DNA of 9,506 nt from Armatimonadota bacterium (GTDB lineage: Bacteria; Armatimonadota; DTGP01; JAHWJO01): the NCBI GenBank assembly GCA_019348365.1, contig JAHWJO010000140.1, forward strand, positions 1 through 9,506, given 5' to 3'. The number at the start of each line of letters is the position of its first letter. The stretch's first letter is position 1. A program made the translations under genes and the position numbers. This document shows, piece by piece, positions 1 to 6,368 of this stretch. The notes under the pieces are model-generated. The model did not search any database. It was given only the letters and a program-made list of their open reading frames with translations, and had not been told where the DNA came from.

Positions 1-19
1 GCATCAAGCTCAAACATCT

Positions 20-223
20 CTACCCGTCAATGAAAGATTGACTGACTACTAGTGTCTGAATGAGAGAGAGCAAAAGCTGCACCTGCATTGATGATGGGGC
101 AATCACCAATCTGTTAGGCCCGGTAGTTGCCTCTGAGGCCCAAATATCAGGGTAAGCGTAGTTTTTCCATTCCGATCCCTCAAAGTGTTCCAGCTTGTTC
201 ATGAGCTTTGTTTCTGGCATCAT
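20..223 (-). CDS. possible small hypothetical protein (67 aa) directly behind argS
   Basis: I do not recognise this frame. It begins at tandem ATG codons (221-223 and 218-220), one base after the argS TGA, and ends at a TAG at 20-22. A GGAG inside the last argS codons lies about 10 bases upstream and could serve as a ribosome site, so coupled translation is possible. The product would be soluble, with an aromatic middle (EWKNYAYPDIW), a short SEATTGPNR segment and a mildly hydrophobic C-terminal stretch (VQLLLSLIQTLVV), and no family motif I can name. Base composition is clearly lower in GC than argS, so it is either recently acquired DNA or chance. Another ATG follows its stop by two bases at 15-17, but only a few codons remain before the window edge. 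Coding status is uncertain. Confidence 0.3.
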   Translation of the reverse strand: MMPETKLMNKLEHFEGSEWKNYAYPDIWASEATTGPNRLVIAPSSMQVQLLLSLIQTLVVSQSFIDG

Positions 224-224
224 C

Positions 225-1958
225 TCACATACGCTCCGGCACTTCGATCCCCAGCAGGTCCAGCCCACTTCGGATCACCGTCGCCACAGAATCTACGATC
301 TGGAGCCGATTGGAGACCTGCGCCTCCGATCCCGCCTTCAGCACCGGCACCTTCTCGTAGAAGCCCTGGAACTCCTGCGCGAGGCTGAACAGGTAATTCG
401 CGATGGTGTGGGGCGCGTACTCCCGCGCCGCGTCCTCGATGATCTCCGGGAACCGGGCGAGGGTCTTCAACAACTCATGCTCCTCCGGAGCTTCCAGGGC
501 CGCCCCGTCGAACGGCTGTAAAGCGACGTTCGCCCGCCGGTGGATGCTCCGGCACCGCACGTAGGTGTACTGGAGGTACGGCGCGCTCTCCCCGTCGAAG
601 GCGAGCATTCGGTCCCACTCGAAGACCACGTCCTTCCCCCGGCTCTGCGAGAGGTCGCTGTACTTGATCGCCCCGATGCCGACGACCCGCGCGACTTCCG
701 CCCGCTCCTCCGGCGTGAGGTCGGGGTTCTTCTCCTCGATGACCCTCCCAGCCCGCTCGATGGCCTCGTCGAGCACGTCTTCCAGCAGCACCACGTTCCC
801 CTTCCGAGTGCTCATCCGGCCCGAGGGCAGCGTCATGAACCCGAAGTTGACGTGGACCCACTCCACCCCGCCGTACCCCATCAGCTCCAGCGCCTTGAAG
901 ATCTGCTGGAACCGGAACGACTGCTCGTTGCCCACCGCGTAGAGGACCTTGGCGGGATGATACGTGTCCAGCCGGTACAGGGCGGCGGCGAGGTCGCGGG
1001 TCTCGTAGGAGGTCGTCTCATTGCTCTTGCGGAGGAGGATCGGGGCGGAGAGGCCGTACTCCTCCAGCGGGATGATGAGTGCGCCCTGGTCGTTCGCCGT
1101 GATCCCTTTCTCCTGCGCTTCTTGAATTACGCGGTCGGACATGGCGCTGTAGAACTCGCTCTCCCCGCTCCACACGTCGAACTGCACGCCGAGCCGCCGG
1201 TAGATCTTCTCGAACTCCCGGATGCTGAGGTCGCGGAACCGCCGCCAGAGGGCCAGCGCCTCCTCCTCGCCCCGCTCCAGCTTGGCGAACCAGACCCGGC
1301 CCTGCTCCTCCAGCGATTCGTCCTCTTCCATCAGGTCGTGGAACTTCACGTAGACTCGCAGGAGCTCCTGGATCGGGTCCGCTTCGAGGGCCGCTTCGTC
1401 GCCCCACTGGATAAACGCGTAGGTGAGCCGCCCGAACTGCGTCCCCCAGTCGCCGAGGTAATTGATCCCGACCGTCGCGTAGCCGAGCTTGCGGAAGATC
1501 CGCGCCAGCGCCTCTCCGATGATGGTGCTGCGGAGGTGCCCCACGCTCATCGGCTTGGCGATGTTCGGGGCGGAGTAGTCGAGGACGACCGTGTGATCCC
1601 GGCCCCTGTCGAGCTGCCCGTAATCCAGGCCGTGGGTCGCCACGTCCGAGACGACGCGCTCCCCGAAACGCTCCCGCTTGAAGTGGAAGTTGACATATCC
1701 CCCCGCCGCTTCCGCGCGTTCGATCAGCCCCTCCTCCGGCCAGTCAAGCTTCTCGGCGATCTCTTTCGCGATCACCGGCGGGCCTTTGCGCCACGCCTTC
1801 GCCATCGGGAACACCGGCATCGCAAGGTCCGCGTTGATTCCTTTCGGGGGATGCTCCAGGGCCAGATCGTTCAGCTCCGGCCCGAAGGCTTCCAACTGCC
1901 GCCGTATCTGCGCTTTCGCTTCCAGCAGGGCATAGTCCATACTCTGCAAAACTCCCAT
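225..1958 (-). CDS. argS: arginyl-tRNA synthetase (ArgRS)
   Basis: This class I synthetase charges tRNA-Arg with arginine using ATP, in the cytoplasm. At 577 aa it has full family length. An N-terminal Add1 tRNA-binding domain covers roughly residues 8-110. The catalytic core opens with LDYSAPNIAKPMSVGHLRST (127-145), the signature of the E. coli/eukaryote-type ArgRS, and NYLGDWGTQFG follows at 166-176. YETRDLAAALYR lies at 318-329. The KMSKS loop is RMSTRKGN (381-388). The C-terminal DALR anticodon-binding domain ends in the typical PERM at 574-577. The HIGH motif reads SVGH, with the first His replaced by Ser, and the first Lys of KMSKS is Arg; related ArgRSs vary at these sites, so I infer an active enzyme. 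Two starts compete: ATG 1958, with a weak AGG, and ATG 1940 (MDYALLEAK), with GGGAG 11 bases upstream. Both give a complete protein. The spacer upstream is all repeats, so transcription may come from the genes upstream. Confidence 0.97.
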   Translation of the reverse strand: MGVLQSMDYALLEAKAQIRRQLEAFGPELNDLALEHPPKGINADLAMPVFPMAKAWRKGPPVIAKEIAEKLDWPEEGLIERAEAAGGYVNFHFKRERFGERVVSDVATHGLDYGQLDRGRDHTVVLDYSAPNIAKPMSVGHLRSTIIGEALARIFRKLGYATVGINYLGDWGTQFGRLTYAFIQWGDEAALEADPIQELLRVYVKFHDLMEEDESLEEQGRVWFAKLERGEEEALALWRRFRDLSIREFEKIYRRLGVQFDVWSGESEFYSAMSDRVIQEAQEKGITANDQGALIIPLEEYGLSAPILLRKSNETTSYETRDLAAALYRLDTYHPAKVLYAVGNEQSFRFQQIFKALELMGYGGVEWVHVNFGFMTLPSGRMSTRKGNVVLLEDVLDEAIERAGRVIEEKNPDLTPEERAEVARVVGIGAIKYSDLSQSRGKDVVFEWDRMLAFDGESAPYLQYTYVRCRSIHRRANVALQPFDGAALEAPEEHELLKTLARFPEIIEDAAREYAPHTIANYLFSLAQEFQGFYEKVPVLKAGSEAQVSNRLQIVDSVATVIRSGLDLLGIEVPERM

Positions 1959-1969
1959 ATCTACCTATT

Positions 1970-2135
1970 GGAACCGCAGATGAACGCAGATACACGCAGA
2001 TCACCCCTTTAAATAACCACAGATGAACACGGATACAGACAGATGGGCCTGTACGTGATCCTTATCCGCGTTTATCTGCGTTCATCTGCGGTTCCATAGA
2101 GCTTTATCTGTGTTCATCCGTGTTCATCTGTGGTT
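1970..2135. repeat. two interleaved inverted repeats (A-B-A'-B') with 10-bp internal period
   Basis: Four arms of about 30 bp fill the spacer between the oxidoreductase and argS. Arm A (1970-2001) pairs with A' (2064-2095) at 30 of 32 positions. Arm B (2015-2044) pairs with B' (2106-2135) at 27 of 30. The order A-B-A'-B' means the two stems cross instead of nesting. Each arm is itself three imperfect 10-bp units, built on CGCAGATGAA in A and CACAGATGAA in B. B' ends three bases before the oxidoreductase stop codon, and A begins 12 bases upstream of the argS ATG at 1958. Sequences of this style are known to me as dispersed intergenic repeats in several environmental bacterial phyla. I cannot count copies from one window. 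Confidence 0.9.
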
Positions 2136-2138
2136 GCT

Positions 2139-3209
2139 TTATAAAGCGCCTTGTTGCTTGAGCCAGATCCTGTAGATCTCCTCGAAGATCCGCACGTCGG
2201 TCAGGGTGTCTTCGGCGCTGGTGCGAAACGGCTCGCCCGACTGCACCGCGCGGACGAAGTACTCGGCCTGGCGCTTGTACGACCAGCTCCACCGGTCCTT
2301 CGGGATCGGGCGGGTGACCTGCTGGGTCTCCCCGGCCCGGTAGACCTCCACCTCCGCCGGGACGTTCTTCAGCAGCAGGGGCGGCGCGGTGGTCAGCAGC
2401 CAGCCGTGCTTCCCGTACACCTGCGTGTGCTCGTCCCAGCGATAGTGGCTGATGCTCCCGCTCTCCAGCGACGCGCGCACGCCGTTCATCTCGAAGAGGA
2501 CGACCCCCGTGTAGCCGTCTTTATCGAGGTCCACCGCCTTCACCGTCACGTCGTCCCCGGCATTCAGGAACCAGCGCAGCAGGTTGACGTTGTGGCAGTA
2601 CTGCTGGAGATAACCGAGGTAGGAGTTCAGGTACTCCTTGGGCAGCCAGTCGGGCTTGACGGTGGGGGCGGGGGGATACGGCTCCTCGGTGCTGTCCATC
2701 GGGGTATCGAGGCCGCAGATCCAATCGCCGCAGAAGCCATGGTTGCGAGCGAACGTGATCGGCCCGATCTCCCCCGATTCTCGGAAGCCGTCCAGCGTCG
2801 CCTTGAACAGCTCGTTCCCGGCGTCGTACCGCTTCATGTGCCCGATCATCAGCCGCTTGCCGGACTCCCGCTCGGCCTGGAGGACCTTTTCCCCCTGCTC
2901 GACGCTCACGGCCATCGGCTTCTCCATGAACACGTCTTTCCCGGCCAGAAGGCAGTCCCGCGCGATGTCCCCCTGAAGGGCGAAATGCGCGGAGACCGCG
3001 ACGGCGTCGATGTCGGGGTCGGCGGCCAGCTCGTGGTGGTCGCGGTAGAGGCGGGGGATGCCGAAGCGATCCTGCACCTTACGGCCCAGCTCCTCGCGCA
3101 CCTCAGCGAGGGCGAGGAGATCCACGTCGGGGAGGGAGGCAAAGTTCGGGAGGTGGACCTTCTGGGCCATGAACCCGCCCCCCACGTAACCGAGTCGCAG
3201 CTTTCCCAT
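2139..3209 (-). CDS. Gfo/Idh/MocA family NAD(P)-dependent oxidoreductase
   Basis: This is a cytoplasmic sugar or cyclitol dehydrogenase of the Gfo/Idh/MocA family, 356 aa, which is normal length. The N-terminal Rossmann domain starts at residues 4-16 with LRLGYVGGGFMAQ. It carries the family signature MEKPMA (95-100), whose K97 is the usual catalytic lysine. The second, mostly beta, domain runs from about residue 125. Its CHNVNLLRW (205-213) matches the conserved helix that holds the catalytic His, here H206. Two proline-rich insertions, around 168-195 and 275-305, give no clue to the substrate. The ATG at 3209 is supported by GGAG six bases upstream. The gene lies 77 bp behind the argS-like gene on the same strand, so the two are probably co-transcribed. 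The substrate cannot be told from sequence; a link to tRNA biology is not implied by the family. Confidence 0.93.
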   Translation of the reverse strand: MGKLRLGYVGGGFMAQKVHLPNFASLPDVDLLALAEVREELGRKVQDRFGIPRLYRDHHELAADPDIDAVAVSAHFALQGDIARDCLLAGKDVFMEKPMAVSVEQGEKVLQAERESGKRLMIGHMKRYDAGNELFKATLDGFRESGEIGPITFARNHGFCGDWICGLDTPMDSTEEPYPPAPTVKPDWLPKEYLNSYLGYLQQYCHNVNLLRWFLNAGDDVTVKAVDLDKDGYTGVVLFEMNGVRASLESGSISHYRWDEHTQVYGKHGWLLTTAPPLLLKNVPAEVEVYRAGETQQVTRPIPKDRWSWSYKRQAEYFVRAVQSGEPFRTSAEDTLTDVRIFEEIYRIWLKQQGAL

Positions 3210-3248
3210 TCAGTTCTCCGGTGATCGTATCGGCAGTGTCAGGGTCGG

Positions 3249-3265
3249 CCCCTGAATGTCAGGGG
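3249..3265. other. small hairpin between the argS-like gene and the oxidoreductase
   Basis: CCCCTGA (3249-3255) and TCAGGGG (3259-3265) form a perfect 7-bp stem with a three-base loop. The octamer TGTCAGGG occurs twice on the plus strand (3236-3243 and 3257-3264). No T-run follows on the minus strand, so this is not a convincing terminator. It could stabilise or pause a transcript shared by the two genes. The oxidoreductase has its own good ribosome site. Confidence 0.4.
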
Positions 3266-3286
3266 AAGGGCTCCCTCTTCGTTCCG

Positions 3287-4540
3287 CTACCCGGCGGTTG
3301 CCGTAGACGGGATTCCCAGCAGATGCAGCAGGTGAGAAAATATCTCGGCGATAGCCGTCCGGCGCTCCGGCTCCCAGGACTCCAGATGACGATCCCCGCT
3401 GGCGCTCTCGTACTCCCGCGCGAGCGAGGCGAGAAAGGCGTACACGAGGTCCGGGCGGTAGCGGGAGCAGGCTTCCTGCAAGACCGCCTCGGCCCGCCGG
3501 GCTTCCTTCAGGAGCGAAGGCGAATCCCCAGGCCGGACCGCTTCCAAGGCTTGCAGCGCGGCGCGGAGTCGCTGATGATCCGGATGCTCGATTCCGCCGC
3601 CCCACGCCGAGGAGACCTTCCATGCCGTCTGCACGGCGGGCGGAGTCGCCACGGTGTTCAACTCATCCAGATCCAGCACCAGGTCTTCTTCCGGGGGAGC
3701 GGTGTTGAGGAGGGCGCGCAGCCCGGCGGCGGCCCCCCGGTCCAGCAGCGGGTCGAGGAGGACGGAGGCGGCATCGAAATAGACGACCGGCACGCCGTCG
3801 TTCTCCAGGCGAATCCCTCCGGTGACGATGACTTCCAGCGGGGCCTGCACGCCAAGGTCCTTCATCGCTTCAACGAGACGGGCACGATGGCGGTGGTAGG
3901 CGGGTCCCCAAACGTCGATCATCCGCGTGGCCCCGCGCTCCGCCTTGGAAAGATGATAGGCGATATCGACGGCGAAATAGGTGAAATCGCCGTTCTCGCG
4001 GCGGAGCAGCGCGCGCTCTCCCCTCTGCGTCTCGATCCAGAGCGCCCCGCCGATCTCTTTCACGGCTCCGGAATCCCGGAGCCGCCGGATTCCTTCCTCC
4101 ACCCGCTCCGGGGTGAGGTTCCGTTCTTCGAACCAGGTCTCGTACTGAACGTTCAGGTGCGCCAGCGTATTGCGCTGGAGGTGGAGGAGCAGGCCGGGGA
4201 TCGTTTCGCAGAGACGGTTCCATTCCTCGTCCGAGGTCTCCGGCGCCCGCTCGCCCAGCCGATCCGAGAGCTGATCCGCGATGTATCGGACGATGGGATC
4301 GTATCGCCCCTCAACGGCATCGCCTTCCGTGTGCGAGAGGATGTAATGGCGCACGGCATCGCAGAGGGTGACGGCGCGCCCACCCACGTCGTTGACGTAG
4401 TACTCGCGGCGGACCTCGTGCCCGAAGAAGGCAAAGAGGTTCGCCAGGACATCGCCCTGGACGGCGGTGCGCCCGTGGATCAGGGACAGCGGCCCGATGG
4501 GATCGGCGCTGAGGATTTCAACGAGAACGGTTTCCGCCAT
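3287..4540 (-). CDS. degenerate arginyl-tRNA synthetase paralogue, probably not a synthetase
   Basis: This 417-aa protein aligns by eye with Bacillus/Thermus-type ArgRS along its whole length but lacks the roughly 110-aa N-terminal Add1 domain. It starts straight at the first core strand. The canonical NPTGPLHVGHGR is here DPIGPLSLIHGR (13-24), so HIGH has become SLIH. REYYVNDVG (45-53), YFAVDIAYH (188-196) and DVWG (209-212) are kept. Where GEPVKMSKRAG is expected, the sequence reads DGVPVVYFDAASV (248-260), with no KMSKS. A DALR-type region follows: LLKEARRAEAVLQEACSRYRP (343-363) and a C-terminal LLHLLGI (404-410), without the final PERM. Loss of both ATP-binding signatures argues against aminoacylation. 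A tRNA-binding, regulatory or adaptor role is inference. The ATG at 4540 has GGGGAGG about 10 bases upstream, and the frame is intact over 417 codons, so it is not an obvious pseudogene. ArgS-related anticodon-binding proteins (annotated NrtL in some actinobacteria) are the nearest precedent I know. Confidence 0.85.
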   Translation of the reverse strand: MAETVLVEILSADPIGPLSLIHGRTAVQGDVLANLFAFFGHEVRREYYVNDVGGRAVTLCDAVRHYILSHTEGDAVEGRYDPIVRYIADQLSDRLGERAPETSDEEWNRLCETIPGLLLHLQRNTLAHLNVQYETWFEERNLTPERVEEGIRRLRDSGAVKEIGGALWIETQRGERALLRRENGDFTYFAVDIAYHLSKAERGATRMIDVWGPAYHRHRARLVEAMKDLGVQAPLEVIVTGGIRLENDGVPVVYFDAASVLLDPLLDRGAAAGLRALLNTAPPEEDLVLDLDELNTVATPPAVQTAWKVSSAWGGGIEHPDHQRLRAALQALEAVRPGDSPSLLKEARRAEAVLQEACSRYRPDLVYAFLASLAREYESASGDRHLESWEPERRTAIAEIFSHLLHLLGIPSTATAG

Positions 4541-4666
4541 AGTGGTGGCACCTCCCCAAAAGTGGAAGCGCGAGCCCTCAGATGAGATGATGAGGACACG
4601 CGCCGTACCCTTATGATAGCGTATTTTTCATGAGGAGGCGAGAGGTTCCTCACCCCTAACCCCAGT

Positions 4667-4701
4667 GGTCAGTGATCAGTGATCAGTGATCAGTGATCAG
4701 T
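4667..4701. repeat. tandem heptanucleotide array, five GATCAGT units
   Basis: One variant unit, GGTCAGT (4667-4673), is followed by four perfect GATCAGT units (4674-4701). Each junction creates the palindrome ACTGATCAGT or TGATCA, so the array can also fold on itself. It abuts the left terminal repeat of the MITE-like element. Its copy number may vary between strains by slippage. Confidence 0.9.
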
Positions 4702-4912
4702 GGCCCTCACCCCCGCGCTTCGCGCTGGCCCTCTCCCTCTGGGAGAGGGGATCGGATGAGGAAGGCTGAGGGGAGGATACAATCCGTATAGGATTCCCTT
4801 CGGTACGGCTTCTTGTCTGTAACGATTCTTGTAGAACTCCCCTCCGAAGGAATTCATGACCGTAATAGTCACCCCTCTCCCAAGCTTGGGAGAGGGGCCG
4901 GGGGTGAGGGCC
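4702..4912. mobile_element. MITE-like/REP-like element with 13-bp terminal inverted repeats
   Basis: The left end GGCCCTCACCCCC (4702-4714) and right end GGGGGTGAGGGCC (4900-4912) are perfect inverted copies. Inside each end sits a strong hairpin. On the left, CCCTCTCCC (4729-4737) pairs with GGGAGAGGG (4741-4749) across TCT. On the right a perfect 26-bp palindrome (4872-4897) has CCCCTCTCCC and GGGAGAGGGG arms around AAGCTT. The core of about 120 bp is lower in GC and has no transposase frame. A clear target-site duplication is not visible. Non-autonomous transposition by a transposase elsewhere is an inference; a palindromic repeat pair brought together by chance is the alternative. Confidence 0.6.
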
Positions 4913-4991
4913 ACAGATCCCCGTTCTCCGACCACTGAGTTTTGAGGCCGGTCAAGATCCGCCACGACAGGAAAACCGAGGAGGACGCAGA

Positions 4992-6140
4992 ATGCTGCTT
5001 TATCTCCATAACGGTTCTGCCAGAGAGGAGTCCGGAAGTATGCCCCCCGAAGCCCTCGGTCATGATCTGCCCGCCACGATGAAAGCCGTCGTTTGCCACG
5101 CGCCCGAAGATTACCGCCTGGAGGAGGTCCCCACCCCCGCCGCCGGGCCGGGCGAGATCGTGATCCGCCTCGATGCCTGCGGCGTGTGCGCCAGCGACGC
5201 GAAATGCTACTCCGGCGCGCCCCTCTTCTGGGGGGACGCCCACCGCACCGGGTACGTGGATGCGCCCGTCATCGCGGGGCACGAGTTGATCGGGACGGTG
5301 GCGCAGCTCGGCGAGGGCGCGGCGGAGAAATACGGCCTTCAGGTCGGGGACCGCGCCATCTCCGAGCAGATCATCCCCTGCTGGGAGTGCCGCTACTGCA
5401 CGCGGGGCCAGTACTGGATGTGCCAGGTCCACAACATCTACGGCTTCAAGCAGGTCGCCCAGGGCGGCATGGCGGAGTACATGAAGTTCCCCGCCGGGGC
5501 GCTCAACTACAAGGTCCCCGCCGAGGTCCCACCGGAGCACGCCGCCCTCATCGAGCCGCTGGCCTGCTCCATCCACGCCGTGCAGCGGGGGGAGATCGAG
5601 TTCGGGGACGTGGTGGTCGTCGCCGGGGTGGGGACGCTGGGGCTGGGGATGATCGGCGCGGCGAAGCTCAAGACGCCCGGACTCCTCATCGCCGTGGACC
5701 TCAGCGACGACCGGCTGGAGATCGCGAAACGGCTCGGGGCCGACGTGGGGGTCAACCCCTCCAAAGAGGACGCCATTCAGCGAGTGCGGGATCTCACCGA
5801 GGGCTACGGCTGCGACGTTTACATCGAGGCGACGGGCCACCCCAAGGCCGTGGAACAGGGCCTTCACATGATCCGCAAGCTGGGCACGTTCGTCGAGTTC
5901 AGCGTCATGCGCGAGCCCGTCACCGTGGACTGGACGATCATCGGCGACACGAAGGAGCTGAACATCCACGGCTCGCACCTGGGGCCGTACTGCTACCCCC
6001 TCGCCATCGATTACATCCACCGGGGCCTGATCGACGTGGCCCCTATCATCACCCACGAGCTGCCCCTGGAAGAGTACCAGGACGCGCTGAACATGGTCCT
6101 CTCCGGCAGGGACTCGATCAAGGTGCTCCTGCGCCCGTAA
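4992..6140 (+). CDS. zinc-dependent dehydrogenase, erythritol/L-threitol dehydrogenase-like
   Basis: This is a cytoplasmic medium-chain dehydrogenase/reductase (382 aa from this start) that oxidises an alcohol or polyol with NAD. Catalytic-zinc residues are C66 in CGVCASD, H97-E98 in AGHEL and E188 in LIEPL. The structural zinc site is CWECRYCTRGQYWMC, with C130, C133, C136 and C144. The Rossmann motif is GVGTLGLG (212-219), with D236 at the end of the next strand, which favours NAD over NADP. The C-terminal half (VDWTIIGDTKELNIHGSHLG, 312-331; HELPLEEYQDAL, 355-366) resembles the erythritol/L-threitol dehydrogenase (EltD) group as I remember it, so a sugar-alcohol substrate is likely but unproven. 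Two starts are supported: ATG 4992 behind GAGGAGG (spacing 7) and ATG 5040 behind AGAGGAG (spacing 9). ATG 5079 (MKAVV) matches the usual family N-terminus but has no ribosome site. It stands alone and converges on the next gene. Confidence 0.94.
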   Translation: MLLYLHNGSAREESGSMPPEALGHDLPATMKAVVCHAPEDYRLEEVPTPAAGPGEIVIRLDACGVCASDAKCYSGAPLFWGDAHRTGYVDAPVIAGHELIGTVAQLGEGAAEKYGLQVGDRAISEQIIPCWECRYCTRGQYWMCQVHNIYGFKQVAQGGMAEYMKFPAGALNYKVPAEVPPEHAALIEPLACSIHAVQRGEIEFGDVVVVAGVGTLGLGMIGAAKLKTPGLLIAVDLSDDRLEIAKRLGADVGVNPSKEDAIQRVRDLTEGYGCDVYIEATGHPKAVEQGLHMIRKLGTFVEFSVMREPVTVDWTIIGDTKELNIHGSHLGPYCYPLAIDYIHRGLIDVAPIITHELPLEEYQDALNMVLSGRDSIKVLLRP

Positions 6141-6301
6141 GAAGAACTTTTTCCCGTAGCTGATCCCTTAAGGGTCGATTGTCCTTCGGATGCGCTAGCG
6201 GGACCGGGCTGGTGACCGCCGCTGGGATTTTCACCCGATGCGACTCCTCCTATTCCCGTTTCTGCTTCCCGTCCTCCCCGCCATTCAAGCAAGTACATGG
6301 A

Positions 6302-6328
6302 AACGGGAAGGCCGGCAGCCCTCCCGTT
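6302..6328. terminator. possible bidirectional terminator hairpin between convergent genes
   Basis: AACGGGAAGG (6302-6311) pairs with CCCTCCCGTT (6319-6328) with one mismatch and a 7-base loop, in the 228-bp gap between the convergent dehydrogenase and cohesin-dockerin genes. Neither side has a real T-run, so intrinsic termination would be weak. The left arm can instead pair with TTCCCGTTTC (6253-6262), a perfect 10-bp match to 6300-6309, giving an alternative fold. The remainder of the gap holds nothing else I can support. Confidence 0.3.
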
Positions 6329-6368
6329 CCGTTCCTCCTCTATCTCATTGTGCAGATCATCAGGTCGG

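Larger units (their letters stand above)
4541..4991. other. 451-bp repeat-rich spacer between divergent genes
   Basis: No convincing coding frame lies here. The left part (4541-4640) should contain the promoter of the minus-strand argS-like gene; I see no good paired -35/-10, only a loose TATCAT on the minus strand around 4610-4620. The centre holds the heptamer array and the MITE-like element listed separately. An 8-bp inverted pair, CAGTGGTC (4663-4670) and GACCACTG (4930-4937), encloses both. A further fragment, CCTCACCCCTAACCCC, at about 4649-4664 resembles the ends of the element, which suggests repeated insertion at this site. The last 50 bases lead into the ribosome site of the dehydrogenase. 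Confidence 0.7.

Noticed and set aside
540..2012. Long plus-strand open frame (490 codons) opposite argS
   Set aside because: It mirrors argS, has no family motifs and an arginine/proline/leucine-rich composition typical of antisense frames in high-GC genes. The same holds for the plus-strand frames at 2151-3224 and 3221-4585.
1970..2135. CRISPR-like reading of the repeat-filled spacer
   Set aside because: The arms are inverted and interleaved, not direct repeats with unique spacers of constant length.
4869..6056. Long minus-strand open frame (395 codons) opposite the zinc dehydrogenase
   Set aside because: The plus-strand gene has complete zinc-binding and Rossmann motifs; the opposite frame has no recognisable motif and extends into the MITE-like palindrome.
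6165..6174. CCCTTAAGGG palindrome just after the dehydrogenase
   Set aside because: It has no loop, its flanks do not extend the pairing, and no T-run follows, so it is not a terminator.
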